NCBI GenBank assembly: GCA_002315385.1
Contig: DCHZ01000004.1
Location: forward strand, 1 to 41,627
Length of the DNA: 41,627 nucleotides
Source: Firmicutes bacterium UBA1739
GTDB taxonomy: Bacteria; Bacillota; Clostridia; Peptostreptococcales; Anaerovoracaceae
Direction of reading: 5' to 3'
Positions within the stretch are counted from its first letter, which is position 1; the number at the start of each line of letters is the position of its first letter. This document shows positions 7,686 to 16,421 of the stretch, one piece after another. The notes under the pieces were generated by a model. It saw nothing but the letters and a program-made list of their open reading frames with translations, was not told the DNA's origin and did no database searches. The position numbers and the translations under genes were made by a program.

Positions 7686-7837
7686 GAAGAAAAGACCTAA
7701 TTATTTTGCCTCTTACAGTCATATGTACTATTATTTACCCGCAACGCATGAGCAATATACAGTGTACCTCAGTTTTCAAATCATTGCTGTATTTCACGTG
7801 CGGGTTCGTAAATCCTTTATTATACACTTATAAAATA

Positions 7838-7861
7838 AGACCCCGTATAAATACGAGGTCT
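7838..7861 (-). terminator. Terminator of the ATP synthase operon
   Basis: AGACCCCGTA (7838-7847) and TACGAGGTCT (7852-7861) pair at 9 of 10 positions around a short loop. On the minus strand it is followed by a T-rich tract. It lies 20 bases past the atpC stop codon. Confidence 0.75.
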
Positions 7862-7880
7862 CACCTTATTTAATATTCAG

Positions 7881-8159
7881 TTATTCTTCATCACCGGTTT
7901 TCCACCTTGCGACTTTTGCCACTACCGTAACTCCGGATTCATTAACTTTAACAAATCCTCCTTCGCAATGTGCATGTCTCAGTCCCTCTTCCTCTGTTCT
8001 GATTTTAAGAGGTCCTTTACCGATAATTGCATTTGTATAGATATGGTCGTAGAGAAAAGCTTCGTCTCCGTCGACGGTTCTTACAACTACCATATCCGCA
8101 TCTCCGTCAAAGAATTTTTCCACAGGAGTAACTACTTCGAGATGAAACGACTGTGCCAT
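7881..8159 (-). CDS. atpC: ATP synthase epsilon subunit, lacking the C-terminal helices
   Basis: Central-stalk subunit of F1 that links gamma to the c-ring. The ATG at 8159 is chosen over a GTG one codon upstream because AGGAGG then has a seven-base spacing. The 92-residue product is only the N-terminal beta-sandwich (FHLEVVTPVEKFFDGDADMVVVRTVDG to VVAKVARWKTGDEE). The usual protein is about 130-140 residues and carries a C-terminal two-helix domain that inhibits ATP hydrolysis; that domain is missing. The terminator follows at once, so this is not a simple frameshift visible in the window. It is the last gene of the operon. Confidence 0.93.
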   Translation of the reverse strand: MAQSFHLEVVTPVEKFFDGDADMVVVRTVDGDEAFLYDHIYTNAIIGKGPLKIRTEEEGLRHAHCEGGFVKVNESGVTVVAKVARWKTGDEE

Positions 8160-8173
8160 CACGTCACCTCCTA

Positions 8174-9565
8174 TTAGTTTTCGTTAGCTTTTGCAACTAC
8201 TTCTTCTATTGAACCTGCAAATAAGAATGCTGATTCCGGAAGATCATCGTATTTACCGTCGAGAATATCTTTGAAGCTTCTTACTGTATCTGCAATCGCT
8301 ACATACTTACCCTGCATACCTGTAAACTGTTCAGCTACATGGAAAGGCTGAGATAAGAATCTCTGTACTTTTCTTGCACGGTTTACGATAATCTTGTCAT
8401 CATCACCGAGTTCGTCCATACCGAGGATAGCAATGATATCCTGAAGTTCTGTGTATCTCTGAAGAATTTCCTGTACTCTACGAGCAACTGTATAGTGTTC
8501 TTCACCGAGTACCAGCGGATCCATGATTCTTGAAGAAGAATCCAGCGGGTCTACAGCAGGATAAATACCCAAGTTAGAGATTTCTCTGGATAATACAACT
8601 CTTGCGTCCAGATGAGCAAATGTTGTTGCCGGAGCCGGGTCAGTCAGGTCATCGGCAGGTACATATACAGCCTGTACTGATGTGATTGAACCCTGTTTTG
8701 TTGATGTGATTCTTTCCTGAAGTTCACCCATTTCAGTAGCCAGTGTAGGCTGATAACCTACGGCTGAAGGCATACGACCGAGCAGAGCCGATACTTCCGA
8801 ACCTGCCTGGGTAAATCTGAAGATGTTATCGATGAAGAGCAGTACGTCCTGTCCTTTAACATCTCTGAAGTATTCTGCCATTGTCAGACCGGAAAGAGCA
8901 ACTCTCATACGAGCTCCCGGCGGTTCATTCATCTGACCGAATACCATGGCTGTTTTACCGATAACGCCCGAATCTGTCATTTCATAGTATAAATCGTTAC
9001 CTTCACGGGTTCTTTCTCCTACTCCTGCGAATACGGAGATACCGCCGTGCTGTGTAGCGATATTGTTAATCAGTTCCTGAATAAGTACTGTTTTTCCTAC
9101 GCCGGCACCTCCGAACAGACCAACCTTACCACCTCTTGTGAACGGTGCCATAAGGTCAACAACCTTGATGCCTGTTTCGAACATCTGAGCTGTTGTATCC
9201 TGTTCTTCGAATGTAGGAGCCTTTCTGTGAATAGGAAATCTTTCCTTTGAATTAACTGGGCCTTTATTGTCTATTGTTTCACCGAGAAGATTGAATAATC
9301 TTCCTAATGTTTCTTCGCCTACAGGTACTGTAATTGGTCCACCTGTATCGAGAGCTTCTGTTCCTCTTTCAAGACCGTCTGTTGATGACATCGCAATACA
9401 TCTTACGATATCGTCACCAATATGCTGAGCAACTTCTGCTACGATTTTTCTGCCATCTACTTCGATTTCGATAGCGTTTCTCAGAGCCGGCATATTCTCC
9501 GCATCGAACTTGATATCAAGAACAGGACCGATAATCTGAGTAATGATACCTTTTTTAAGTTCCAA
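8174..9565 (-). CDS. atpD: ATP synthase beta subunit
   Basis: Catalytic subunit of F1. Walker A is GGAGVGKT, about residues 152-159. The family sequence continues through GERTREGNDLY, ALLGRMPSAVGYQPTL and the DELSD-like segment (GMDELGDDDK). The start is uncertain. A GTG at 9574 has its AAAGGA only one base away, whereas the TTG at 9565 is ten bases from the same site, so TTG is preferred (463 residues). It lies between atpG and atpC with short spacers. Confidence 0.97.
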   Translation of the reverse strand: MELKKGIITQIIGPVLDIKFDAENMPALRNAIEIEVDGRKIVAEVAQHIGDDIVRCIAMSSTDGLERGTEALDTGGPITVPVGEETLGRLFNLLGETIDNKGPVNSKERFPIHRKAPTFEEQDTTAQMFETGIKVVDLMAPFTRGGKVGLFGGAGVGKTVLIQELINNIATQHGGISVFAGVGERTREGNDLYYEMTDSGVIGKTAMVFGQMNEPPGARMRVALSGLTMAEYFRDVKGQDVLLFIDNIFRFTQAGSEVSALLGRMPSAVGYQPTLATEMGELQERITSTKQGSITSVQAVYVPADDLTDPAPATTFAHLDARVVLSREISNLGIYPAVDPLDSSSRIMDPLVLGEEHYTVARRVQEILQRYTELQDIIAILGMDELGDDDKIIVNRARKVQRFLSQPFHVAEQFTGMQGKYVAIADTVRSFKDILDGKYDDLPESAFLFAGSIEEVVAKANEN

Positions 9566-9586
9566 GCACTCCACGTCCTTTCATTA

Positions 9587-10501
9587 TTAATCTAACGCAT
9601 CTGCGCCACTGACAATTTCAGTAATTTCCTGAGTAATTGCAGCCTGTCTTGCTCTATTGTAGAACAATGTCAACTGATCAATCATTTCCTTAGCATTGTC
9701 AGAAGCGTTTTCCATAGCTGTTCTTCTTGAACCCTGCTCGCTGACATATGATTCTACCATTCCGCCGTAAATCATACTTTCAACATACTGAGGAACAAAA
9801 AGATCGAAGAAATTTTCCTGATCCGGACAGAAGACAACCGCTTCCACCCATTCGGGATCTCCTTCACCGACTACACTTTCCGAATCCACCGCAAGTTTTT
9901 CCATGTTTGCGTCAAAATCAGATTTTGAAACAGGAAGAACTCTTGCGGACGTTGTCTGCTGGGAAATCATGCTTATAAACTGAGTATAAACTACGTATAC
10001 TTCATCGATTTCACCTTTGTTGTAAAGATCTATGATTTCGTCAGACAGCTCTTTACATTCGGTATATGTTACGGTTTCGCCAATGCCCTGATATGATTTC
10101 ATTATGTTATATTTTCTTTTTGTGAAATAATCAACGCTTTTAAGACCGACCGGTATTATGATACTTTCAGTTTCCTTACCCTTTTCAATTGCAGCGTGCA
10201 TTTTGAATGTGTTTGTATTGAAACCGCCGCAAAGACCTTTGTCTCCCGCAATAACAATATACAGGGTTTTCCTGATTTCTCTTGCACCATCAACATATCC
10301 GCTGTTGATGTTGCTGTTTGAACCGAGAATCTCGCTTACTACTCCGGAAACAGCTTTAAAATATGGTCTGTATGTTTCCATTCTTTCTCTTGCTTTTCTG
10401 AGCTTTGATGATGCAACGAGCTCCATGGCCTTAGTGATCTGTCCGGTGCTGCTTACACTCTTGATCCTGCGTTTTATATCTCGCATTCCTGCGCCTGCCA
10501 T
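9587..10501 (-). CDS. atpG: ATP synthase gamma subunit
   Basis: Rotating central shaft of F1, 304 residues. The conserved N-terminal helix (MRDIKRRIKSVSSTGQITKAMELVASSKLRKA), the IVIAGDKGLCGGFNTN segment and the C-terminal helix (NRARQAAITQEITEIVSGADAL) are all present. Length is slightly above the usual 285-295 because of a longer middle segment. Part of the atp operon between atpA and atpD. Confidence 0.96.
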   Translation of the reverse strand: MAGAGMRDIKRRIKSVSSTGQITKAMELVASSKLRKARERMETYRPYFKAVSGVVSEILGSNSNINSGYVDGAREIRKTLYIVIAGDKGLCGGFNTNTFKMHAAIEKGKETESIIIPVGLKSVDYFTKRKYNIMKSYQGIGETVTYTECKELSDEIIDLYNKGEIDEVYVVYTQFISMISQQTTSARVLPVSKSDFDANMEKLAVDSESVVGEGDPEWVEAVVFCPDQENFFDLFVPQYVESMIYGGMVESYVSEQGSRRTAMENASDNAKEMIDQLTLFYNRARQAAITQEITEIVSGADALD

Positions 10502-10531
10502 TCAGCTCACCTCCAATTTCCGTTTATTATA

Positions 10532-12043
10532 CTATTCTACTGAAAACTGAGGAATGAACTCTTCGATAGCAGCCTTTAATTTCTGTTCCGTATCATCAGA
10601 AATCTTAGCATCAGTTATGATAGCTTTGCCGATTTCAGGATGGATAGATCTCATGAATTCGAGGAAGTCCTTTTCGAACTTGCCAACTTTATCTACAGGA
10701 ATACTCATTAAGTACTTGTTGATAACCGCAAAGATTATCATTACCTGTTCTTCAACCGGCATTGTTGAATACTGAGGCTGTCTTAATACCTGCATAAGTC
10801 TTTCACCCTGTGACAGACGGTCCTGAGTATCCTTATCAAGGTCTGAACCGAACTGTGAGAATGCAGCTAATTCTCTGTACTGAGCTAATTCAAGACGGAT
10901 TTTACCTGCTACCTGTTTCATAGCTTTAATCTGAGCGTCACCACCTACTCTGGATACTGAAATACCGGAGTTGATAGCAGGTCTCTGACCTGAGAAGAAC
11001 AGTTCTGTTTCAAGGTAAATCTGACCGTCTGTGATAGAAATTACGTTAGTAGGGATGTATGCGGATACATCGCCTGCCTGTGTTTCGATGATAGGAAGTG
11101 CTGTAATAGAACCGCCGCCCTTTTCATCCGATAATTTTGCAGCTCTTTCAAGCAGTCTGCTATGTAAATAGAATACGTCACCCGGGTAAGCTTCTCTTCC
11201 AGGTGGTCTTCTAAGAAGCAGTGACATAGCTCTGTAAGCTACAGCATGCTTTGAAAGGTCATCATATATAATCAGAACGTCTTTGCCCTGATACATAAAT
11301 TCTTCTGCGATTGCGCAGCCTGCATACGGTGCAATGTACTGCAGCGGAGCAAGCTCGCTGGCATTAGCGGCAACGATGATACTGTAATCCAGAGCATCAT
11401 GGTCAGCTAATGTCTGTGCAATCTGAGCTACTGTTGATGCTTTCTGACCGATAGCAACGTAGATACAGATTACGTTTTCTTTTTTCTGGTTAATAATTGT
11501 ATCAACTGCGATAGCTGTTTTACCGGTCTGTCTGTCACCGATAATAAGTTCACGCTGACCTCTTCCGATAGGAATCATTGAGTCGATAGCCTTGATACCA
11601 GTCTGTAACGGCTGGAATACTGACTTTCTGTCAATTACGCCGGGAGCAGGATACTCGATAGGTCTGTAACCTGTTGCATTGATAGGTCCTTTGCCATCGA
11701 TAGGCTGTCCAAGAGAGTTGACAACACGACCGATAAGTTCTTCACCAACAGGAACTTCTACTACTCTGCCTGTAGCTTTTACTGTGTCGCCTTCTTTTAC
11801 CATCATGTCCGATCCCAGAAGTACAACACCGATATTATCTTCTTCAAGATTCTGTGCCATGCCGTAAACGTCGTTCGGGAATTCCAACAGTTCGCCAGCT
11901 TTACATTTTTCCAGTCCGTGGATTCTGGCAATACCGTCAAATACCTGAATTACAGTTCCGACGTTGGCTGATTCTAATTCAACGCCGTAGTTTTTGATTT
12001 GATCTTTAATCACGGCTCTTATTTCTTCAGGCCTCAGGTCCAC
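10532..12043 (-). CDS. atpA: ATP synthase alpha subunit
   Basis: Non-catalytic nucleotide-binding subunit of F1, 503 residues, the usual length. Walker A is GDRQTGKT at 169-176. The family signature PAINSGISVSRVGGDAQ and the DDLSKHAVAYRAMSLLLRRPPGREAYPGD-type segment are present. Part of the atp operon. Confidence 0.98.
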   Translation of the reverse strand: MDLRPEEIRAVIKDQIKNYGVELESANVGTVIQVFDGIARIHGLEKCKAGELLEFPNDVYGMAQNLEEDNIGVVLLGSDMMVKEGDTVKATGRVVEVPVGEELIGRVVNSLGQPIDGKGPINATGYRPIEYPAPGVIDRKSVFQPLQTGIKAIDSMIPIGRGQRELIIGDRQTGKTAIAVDTIINQKKENVICIYVAIGQKASTVAQIAQTLADHDALDYSIIVAANASELAPLQYIAPYAGCAIAEEFMYQGKDVLIIYDDLSKHAVAYRAMSLLLRRPPGREAYPGDVFYLHSRLLERAAKLSDEKGGGSITALPIIETQAGDVSAYIPTNVISITDGQIYLETELFFSGQRPAINSGISVSRVGGDAQIKAMKQVAGKIRLELAQYRELAAFSQFGSDLDKDTQDRLSQGERLMQVLRQPQYSTMPVEEQVMIIFAVINKYLMSIPVDKVGKFEKDFLEFMRSIHPEIGKAIITDAKISDDTEQKLKAAIEEFIPQFSVE

Positions 12044-12063
12044 TGTAAATCACCTCAATTCTG

Positions 12064-12606
12064 TTATATTAATATATTATCTATATTAGATTTCATCTCT
12101 TTAAGCTGGGTAGCAACTGAAGTGTCGATAACACTGTCACCGACCTTGAGTCTCACTCCGCCTATAACAGACGGATCTACGATAACTTTAAGCTTAATCT
12201 TCTTGCCTGTTACGTCACAAAGCTTCTTTTCAAGCTCTGCCGCCAGTTTATCGGAGATAGGTTTCGCTACTCTGGCAACACCTGCCACTACTCCGAGTTT
12301 TTCATTTACAAGAGAATCGAACATTTTAATAATCTGCAAACATTCCGAAGTTCTCCTTTTGTCAACAAGAACGCAGAGGAAGTTCAGTACTGTTTCAGAA
12401 AGCTTTCCTTCAAAAATCTTTCTGATAGCAGCTTTTTTCTCTTCTCTTCCGACTTTCGGTGAATTATAAAAAGCATATAATGAAGGATTCTCTTCAAAAA
12501 CAACCTTTAATTCTGCAAGCTCTTTCTGAATATCGTTGGTTACTCCCAATTCTTCACTGACATCCAGTAAGGATTCTCCATAAACTCTTGCGGTTATTTC
12601 TGCCAT
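12064..12606 (-). CDS. atpH: ATP synthase delta subunit
   Basis: Peripheral-stalk cap that joins subunit b to F1. The 180-residue protein has the N-terminal helical bundle (ARVYGESLLDVSEELG) and the conserved C-terminal stretch (KIKLKVIVDPSVIGGVRLKVGDSVIDTS). Its start overlaps the end of atpF by 13 bases, which suggests coupled translation. Confidence 0.94.
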   Translation of the reverse strand: MAEITARVYGESLLDVSEELGVTNDIQKELAELKVVFEENPSLYAFYNSPKVGREEKKAAIRKIFEGKLSETVLNFLCVLVDKRRTSECLQIIKMFDSLVNEKLGVVAGVARVAKPISDKLAAELEKKLCDVTGKKIKLKVIVDPSVIGGVRLKVGDSVIDTSVATQLKEMKSNIDNILI

Positions 12607-13106
12607 TTAACATCCCCCGCCTCTTCAATAAACTTAACTACCAGCTTTTCATTAAGCTTATCGTCCATTTTTTCTCCGATGATTTTTTCAGCAGCCATGA
12701 ACGCCATGTTTGCAACATCATTTTTCAGTTCGTTGTAAGCATTACGATTCTGTCTATCGATTTCAACCTGAGCTTTAGCGATAATATCATCTGATTTATC
12801 TCTTGCTTCCTGGATGATTTCTTTTGCTCTGTCATCAGCCTTATTTTTTGCGTCTTTCAAAATACCATCAGCTTCGATACGGATTTCTTTTATTCTCTTT
12901 TCGTAGTCAGCTCTTAATTTTTCCGCTTCATCTCTCTGAGTCTCTGCGCTAGACAAATCATTAGCTATTGTTTCAGTACGCTTTTTGAGCATATTGTTAA
13001 CCGGCTTGAACAAGAATTTAAAGAGCAGTGCTACGAGGATTAAAGTATTTGCTACCTGGAAAAACCACGACCATCCGAAACTGACAAGACCTGTATATAC
13101 TTCCAT
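12594..13106 (-). CDS. atpF: ATP synthase b subunit
   Basis: Peripheral-stalk subunit of Fo: one N-terminal membrane helix (about 8-33, FGWSWFFQVANTLILVALLFKFLF) followed by a long charged coiled coil (about 40-150). 170 residues, the usual length. There is a single b gene and no b' copy. Confidence 0.94.
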   Translation of the reverse strand: MEVYTGLVSFGWSWFFQVANTLILVALLFKFLFKPVNNMLKKRTETIANDLSSAETQRDEAEKLRADYEKRIKEIRIEADGILKDAKNKADDRAKEIIQEARDKSDDIIAKAQVEIDRQNRNAYNELKNDVANMAFMAAEKIIGEKMDDKLNEKLVVKFIEEAGDVKWQK

Positions 13107-13171
13107 TTGCAGGTTCCTCCTTTCCTATGTTTGCTGTTAACTGCTAGAATACTTAAATATTTCTGCAGATT

Positions 13172-13435
13172 CTATAACATATTAACGAGAGGATTAGCAA
13201 ATAATAAGATAAGTGCTACTACCAGACCGTAAATACCTGTTGTTTCAGCTACGGCTGCGCCTAACAGCATTGTTTTGATAATATCACCCTGTGCTTCAGG
13301 CTGTTTACCTACAGCTTCCGCACCTTTACCTGCTGCAAATCCCTGACCTATTCCAGGGCCTATACCTGCGATCATTGCTGTTCCGGCACCAATTGCAGAA
13401 CAAGCTAAAATTAATGCTTTACCTGTAATTTCCAT
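13172..13435 (-). CDS. atpE: ATP synthase c subunit, single hairpin, Na+-type
   Basis: Standard Fo ring subunit of 87 residues with two membrane helices. The Na+-binding residues known from the Ilyobacter tartaricus ring are all in place: Q31 in helix 1, then V62, E64, T65 and Y69 in helix 2. This indicates Na+ rather than H+ coupling, though that is inference from motif. It follows the five-hairpin c gene (13477-14787) in the same operon, so two very different c subunits should be made together. Confidence 0.95.
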   Translation of the reverse strand: MEITGKALILACSAIGAGTAMIAGIGPGIGQGFAAGKGAEAVGKQPEAQGDIIKTMLLGAAVAETTGIYGLVVALILLFANPLVNML

Positions 13436-13476
13436 TTATAATATCCTCCTTGATAAAAAATGATTTCATTATGTAA

Positions 13477-14787
13477 TTAAAGTAATCCCACCAGCGGGTT
13501 CGCAAACAGTAATACCAATGCGATTACCAGACCGTAGATACCGGTTGTCTGTGCTACTGCCTGACCAAGAACCATGGTTCTGAGTACCGGTCCCTGAAGT
13601 CTTGGTCTCATACCTGTAATCATGGATGCCTGACCTGCTGCAAATCCCTGACCGATTCCAGGTCCAATGCCTGCCAGCATTGCATTTCCGGCGCCGAGAG
13701 CTGATGCAGCCAATACGATGAAACTTGCATCCATATTAAGCAACGGATTTGCAAACATTAATATGAGAGATACTACCAGTGAGAAAATACTGGATGTCTG
13801 TGCAATAGCCTGACCTAAAATCATTACAACCATAACCTTGTTGGTTGCCTTGAGATTAAATGAAGCACCCTCGATTGCTTTACCTGCCGCATAACCCTGT
13901 CCGACACCGGGCCCGAGACCACCGATCATTGATACACCTGCAGCTACTGCCGAAGCGCCAAGAACCAGATAGTTCGCGTCTACTGAAATGAACGGATTAC
14001 CATACATAAGTATGAGAGTTATTACTAACGAGAAGATAGCTGATGTCTGTGCCATAGCACTTCCTACCAGCATAAGCATGATGGATTTACCGGTAGCTTC
14101 AGGATTTATCGCTACAGCTTCTGAAGCTTTACCTGCTGCATAACCGCAGCCCACGCCGGAACCGAGACCGGCAATCATGCTGGCACCCGCGCCGATACCC
14201 GACATACCGAGAATTAATGCGAGTTCGTTTGATGCGCCTACACTGGCAGATGCAAGTGGATTCGCATACATAAAAATAAGAGCAATTACCAGTGAGAAAA
14301 TACCGGTTGTCTGTGCTACCGCTGATCCGAGCAGCATGCACATCATAGTTCCTCTATTATTTTCCGGGGCTATTCCGGCACCTTCAGCACCTTTACCTGC
14401 CGCATATCCGCAGCCGATACCTGCGCCGACACCCGCAACCATTGCAAGTCCGACACCTATAGCTGATCCAGCTATTGCTAAAGCGTTTCCTTCCTGATGA
14501 GCCATTGGATTACCAAACATCAGGATAAGGGCTACTACCAGTGAAAGGATACCTGTCGTTTCGGCAACGCCGGCACCTACCAGCATAGTCATAAGGCTGG
14601 TTTTCTGATTCTCAGGGTGTGATCCTGTAGATTCAGCTGCCATACCTGCCGCATAACCCTGGCCCACACCCGGGCCTACGCCTGCAATCATAGCGAGACC
14701 GGCTCCTATTGCTGATGCCCCCAGAATGACCGCTTCTTTGTCGAAAGAAAGCAGCCAGTTTATAAACAGCTCAATAAAATTCGCCAA
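13477..14787 (-). CDS. Five-hairpin fused ATP synthase c subunit with a single ion-binding carboxylate
   Basis: A 436-residue protein made of five tandem c-subunit hairpins (about 18-95, 101-178, 188-266, 271-349, 354-434), so ten membrane helices. Each repeat has the glycine-rich GxGxGxGYAAG helix 1 and the LVxALILxxxNP end of helix 2. At the helix-2 carboxylate position only hairpin 1 has glutamate (E76, followed by T77); hairpins 2-5 have glutamine (Q159, Q247, Q330, Q413). At the helix-1 ligand position the residues are Q43, C126, C214, Q297 and Q380. Hairpin 1 also lacks the tyrosine found in Na+ rings (L81). Multi-hairpin c subunits with fewer carboxylates are known from A/V-type rotors and the two-hairpin c1 of Acetobacterium woodii. 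It lies just before the single-hairpin gene. Confidence 0.93.
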   Translation of the reverse strand: MANFIELFINWLLSFDKEAVILGASAIGAGLAMIAGVGPGVGQGYAAGMAAESTGSHPENQKTSLMTMLVGAGVAETTGILSLVVALILMFGNPMAHQEGNALAIAGSAIGVGLAMVAGVGAGIGCGYAAGKGAEGAGIAPENNRGTMMCMLLGSAVAQTTGIFSLVIALIFMYANPLASASVGASNELALILGMSGIGAGASMIAGLGSGVGCGYAAGKASEAVAINPEATGKSIMLMLVGSAMAQTSAIFSLVITLILMYGNPFISVDANYLVLGASAVAAGVSMIGGLGPGVGQGYAAGKAIEGASFNLKATNKVMVVMILGQAIAQTSSIFSLVVSLILMFANPLLNMDASFIVLAASALGAGNAMLAGIGPGIGQGFAAGQASMITGMRPRLQGPVLRTMVLGQAVAQTTGIYGLVIALVLLFANPLVGLL

Positions 14788-14819
14788 GTCTTCACCTCCT
14801 GTGATAACATTTTCTGCAA

Positions 14820-15560
14820 TTAATCATCCATAGCCATGGATACAAATACCATTGTCAGCATTGTAAAGATGAATGCCTGTAATACTCCGGCGAATATGTC
14901 GAAATATCCGTGTAATGGTACAGGTATTGCTAACATAAAGATTGGGATAGGCAGAACGCTGCCCAGAATACTTCCCAGTGCGTTGTATATCAGAGCCATA
15001 ATAATCATACCGCCGACGATATTACCGAATAGACGGAATGCCAGTGAAACTGGAGTAGCGATTTCACTGATCAGATTAAGTGGTGCCATAACAGCTACCG
15101 GTTCAAAGAAAGTTCCTTTGATCCAGCCGAAAACGCCTTTACGCTTAATTGCAAAACCATGAATCATGAAGAATGTAAGAATGGATAGTGCGAATGTAGT
15201 ATTAAGGTCGGCAGTCGGTGGTCTCATACCAGTCAGTCCCCATAGATTTGAACATACAAGGAATATCATAAGAGTACCCATGTACGGAGCAAATCCTAAC
15301 TTGTCTTTACCCATGCTCGAACCGGTTAAGTTGGTAAGCAGGCCGACGAGAATTTCCGCTACATTCTGTTTTCCTTCCGGAACAAGTTTCATATTACGAG
15401 TCAGTATAATTGAAACAACAACAAGTAAAATCATAATAATCCAAGTATTGATTACTGTTTCCGTAATATAAAACGATGGCTGATCGCCGAGTATCGGCAG
15501 ATGAATCGGCTTATCGAAGAAAAACTCAAATATTTTTTTGGATCCAAACTCAGTGTTCAT
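14820..15560 (-). CDS. atpB: ATP synthase a subunit
   Basis: Static membrane subunit forming the ion path against the c-ring. 246 residues with five to six membrane helices. The essential stator arginine is R176 in SLAFRLFGN, and the final helices contain FDIFAGVLQAFIFTMLTMVF. Length and motifs are normal despite the unusual c subunits. It directly precedes the fused c gene. Confidence 0.96.
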   Translation of the reverse strand: MNTEFGSKKIFEFFFDKPIHLPILGDQPSFYITETVINTWIIMILLVVVSIILTRNMKLVPEGKQNVAEILVGLLTNLTGSSMGKDKLGFAPYMGTLMIFLVCSNLWGLTGMRPPTADLNTTFALSILTFFMIHGFAIKRKGVFGWIKGTFFEPVAVMAPLNLISEIATPVSLAFRLFGNIVGGMIIMALIYNALGSILGSVLPIPIFMLAIPVPLHGYFDIFAGVLQAFIFTMLTMVFVSMAMDD

Positions 15561-15601
15561 TAACGTCCTCCTTTCTACAGAATGCTTTCCTAACCATCCT
15601 G

Positions 15602-16015
15602 TTATTTTGCCCTTCTTAAAAGTTTTTTCATTTTATCTCTATTCCCCGGTGTATTTAAAACTTGTATTAAGTAGAGAGCCAATATTGATGTTAAAAATCC
15701 GATTACGACACCAATCGGATTAAAGAAAGGAATCTTAATCGCAAGAATAAGTGCCGCCAGATATATCACATATCTGATAATGTAACTTATTGTCATCTTC
15801 TTCCTGGCGGCATCGGCGGACATATTAATTGCCTTTTCTCCGGCTAATGCCATAATAGTGAAATTTCCTATTGCTATACCTGTTCCGCAGAAAATCGACA
15901 CCACCATAGGCAGCTTTTCTTTTACAATTACAGCTGCTACGATACTTGCAATCGCCGCGATTACCAGGGACGCCACTGTCACATATTTTCTTAAATCTGC
16001 AGATAAACCATTCAT
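15602..16015 (-). CDS. atpI: AtpI-type ATP synthase accessory membrane protein
   Basis: A 137-residue protein with about four membrane helices, of the ATP synthase I family that helps c-ring assembly or ion supply to Fo. The ATG at 16015 (MNGLSADLRKYV) is chosen because it overlaps the atpZ stop codon as ATGA; a longer frame reaching 16090 would overlap atpZ by about 80 bases. Position before atpB supports the call, since sequence conservation in this family is low. Confidence 0.75.
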   Translation of the reverse strand: MNGLSADLRKYVTVASLVIAAIASIVAAVIVKEKLPMVVSIFCGTGIAIGNFTIMALAGEKAINMSADAARKKMTISYIIRYVIYLAALILAIKIPFFNPIGVVIGFLTSILALYLIQVLNTPGNRDKMKKLLRRAK

Positions 16016-16257
16016 TTTCTTTTTCTTAAACCTTTCGTAAGAACTCTGTATACGTTCATGAATCCCGCCGCTACTCCTAAAAGTATACACACAATGAGAA
16101 AAATACCGGTCGTTCCGAGTTTGCTGTCAATCCAGTTTCCTATCCAGACACCCGCAAACACGCAAACCACCATAATAACACCGATCTGTGTGACCACGGC
16201 GAGTGCCCGTGCTATACCTATTCTCTCATTAGAGCCCGGCCTCATTGCAGATTTCAT
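16012..16257 (-). CDS. atpZ: AtpZ/AtpI-like small membrane protein
   Basis: First gene of the atp operon: 81 residues, two membrane helices (about 19-41 and 51-72) with a GVWIGNWIDSKLGTTGIF turn typical of the F0F1-ATPase subunit family (AtpZ). AtpZ has been described as forming a channel with AtpI in other bacteria; here that is inference. Its stop codon overlaps the atpI start. Confidence 0.8.
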   Translation of the reverse strand: MKSAMRPGSNERIGIARALAVVTQIGVIMVVCVFAGVWIGNWIDSKLGTTGIFLIVCILLGVAAGFMNVYRVLTKGLRKRK

Positions 16258-16322
16258 AATTATACCTCTTTATCTACATATTTGCTCAAAGTACCGTAAG
16301 TTTATACTCATAAGCAAATCTT

Positions 16323-16351
16323 ATTGTATCACAAAAGATACTTGTATTCAA
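16323..16351 (-). promoter_or_regulatory. Promoter of the ATP synthase operon
   Basis: -35 TTGAAT (16346-16351) and -10 TACAAT (16323-16328), minus strand, 17-bp spacer, about 60 nt before atpZ. It is the only good promoter seen for the 8-kb operon. Confidence 0.75.
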
Positions 16352-16421
16352 ATACTATTCATCTTATTACGAGAATATTTGCGTTTTTTTCACAATCGGA
16401 ACGGTTTATTTTTTACTGTAA

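Noticed and set aside
14129..14497. Frames on both strands inside the fused c gene
   Set aside because: They arise from the repetitive Gly/Ala-rich codons of the five-hairpin c subunit.
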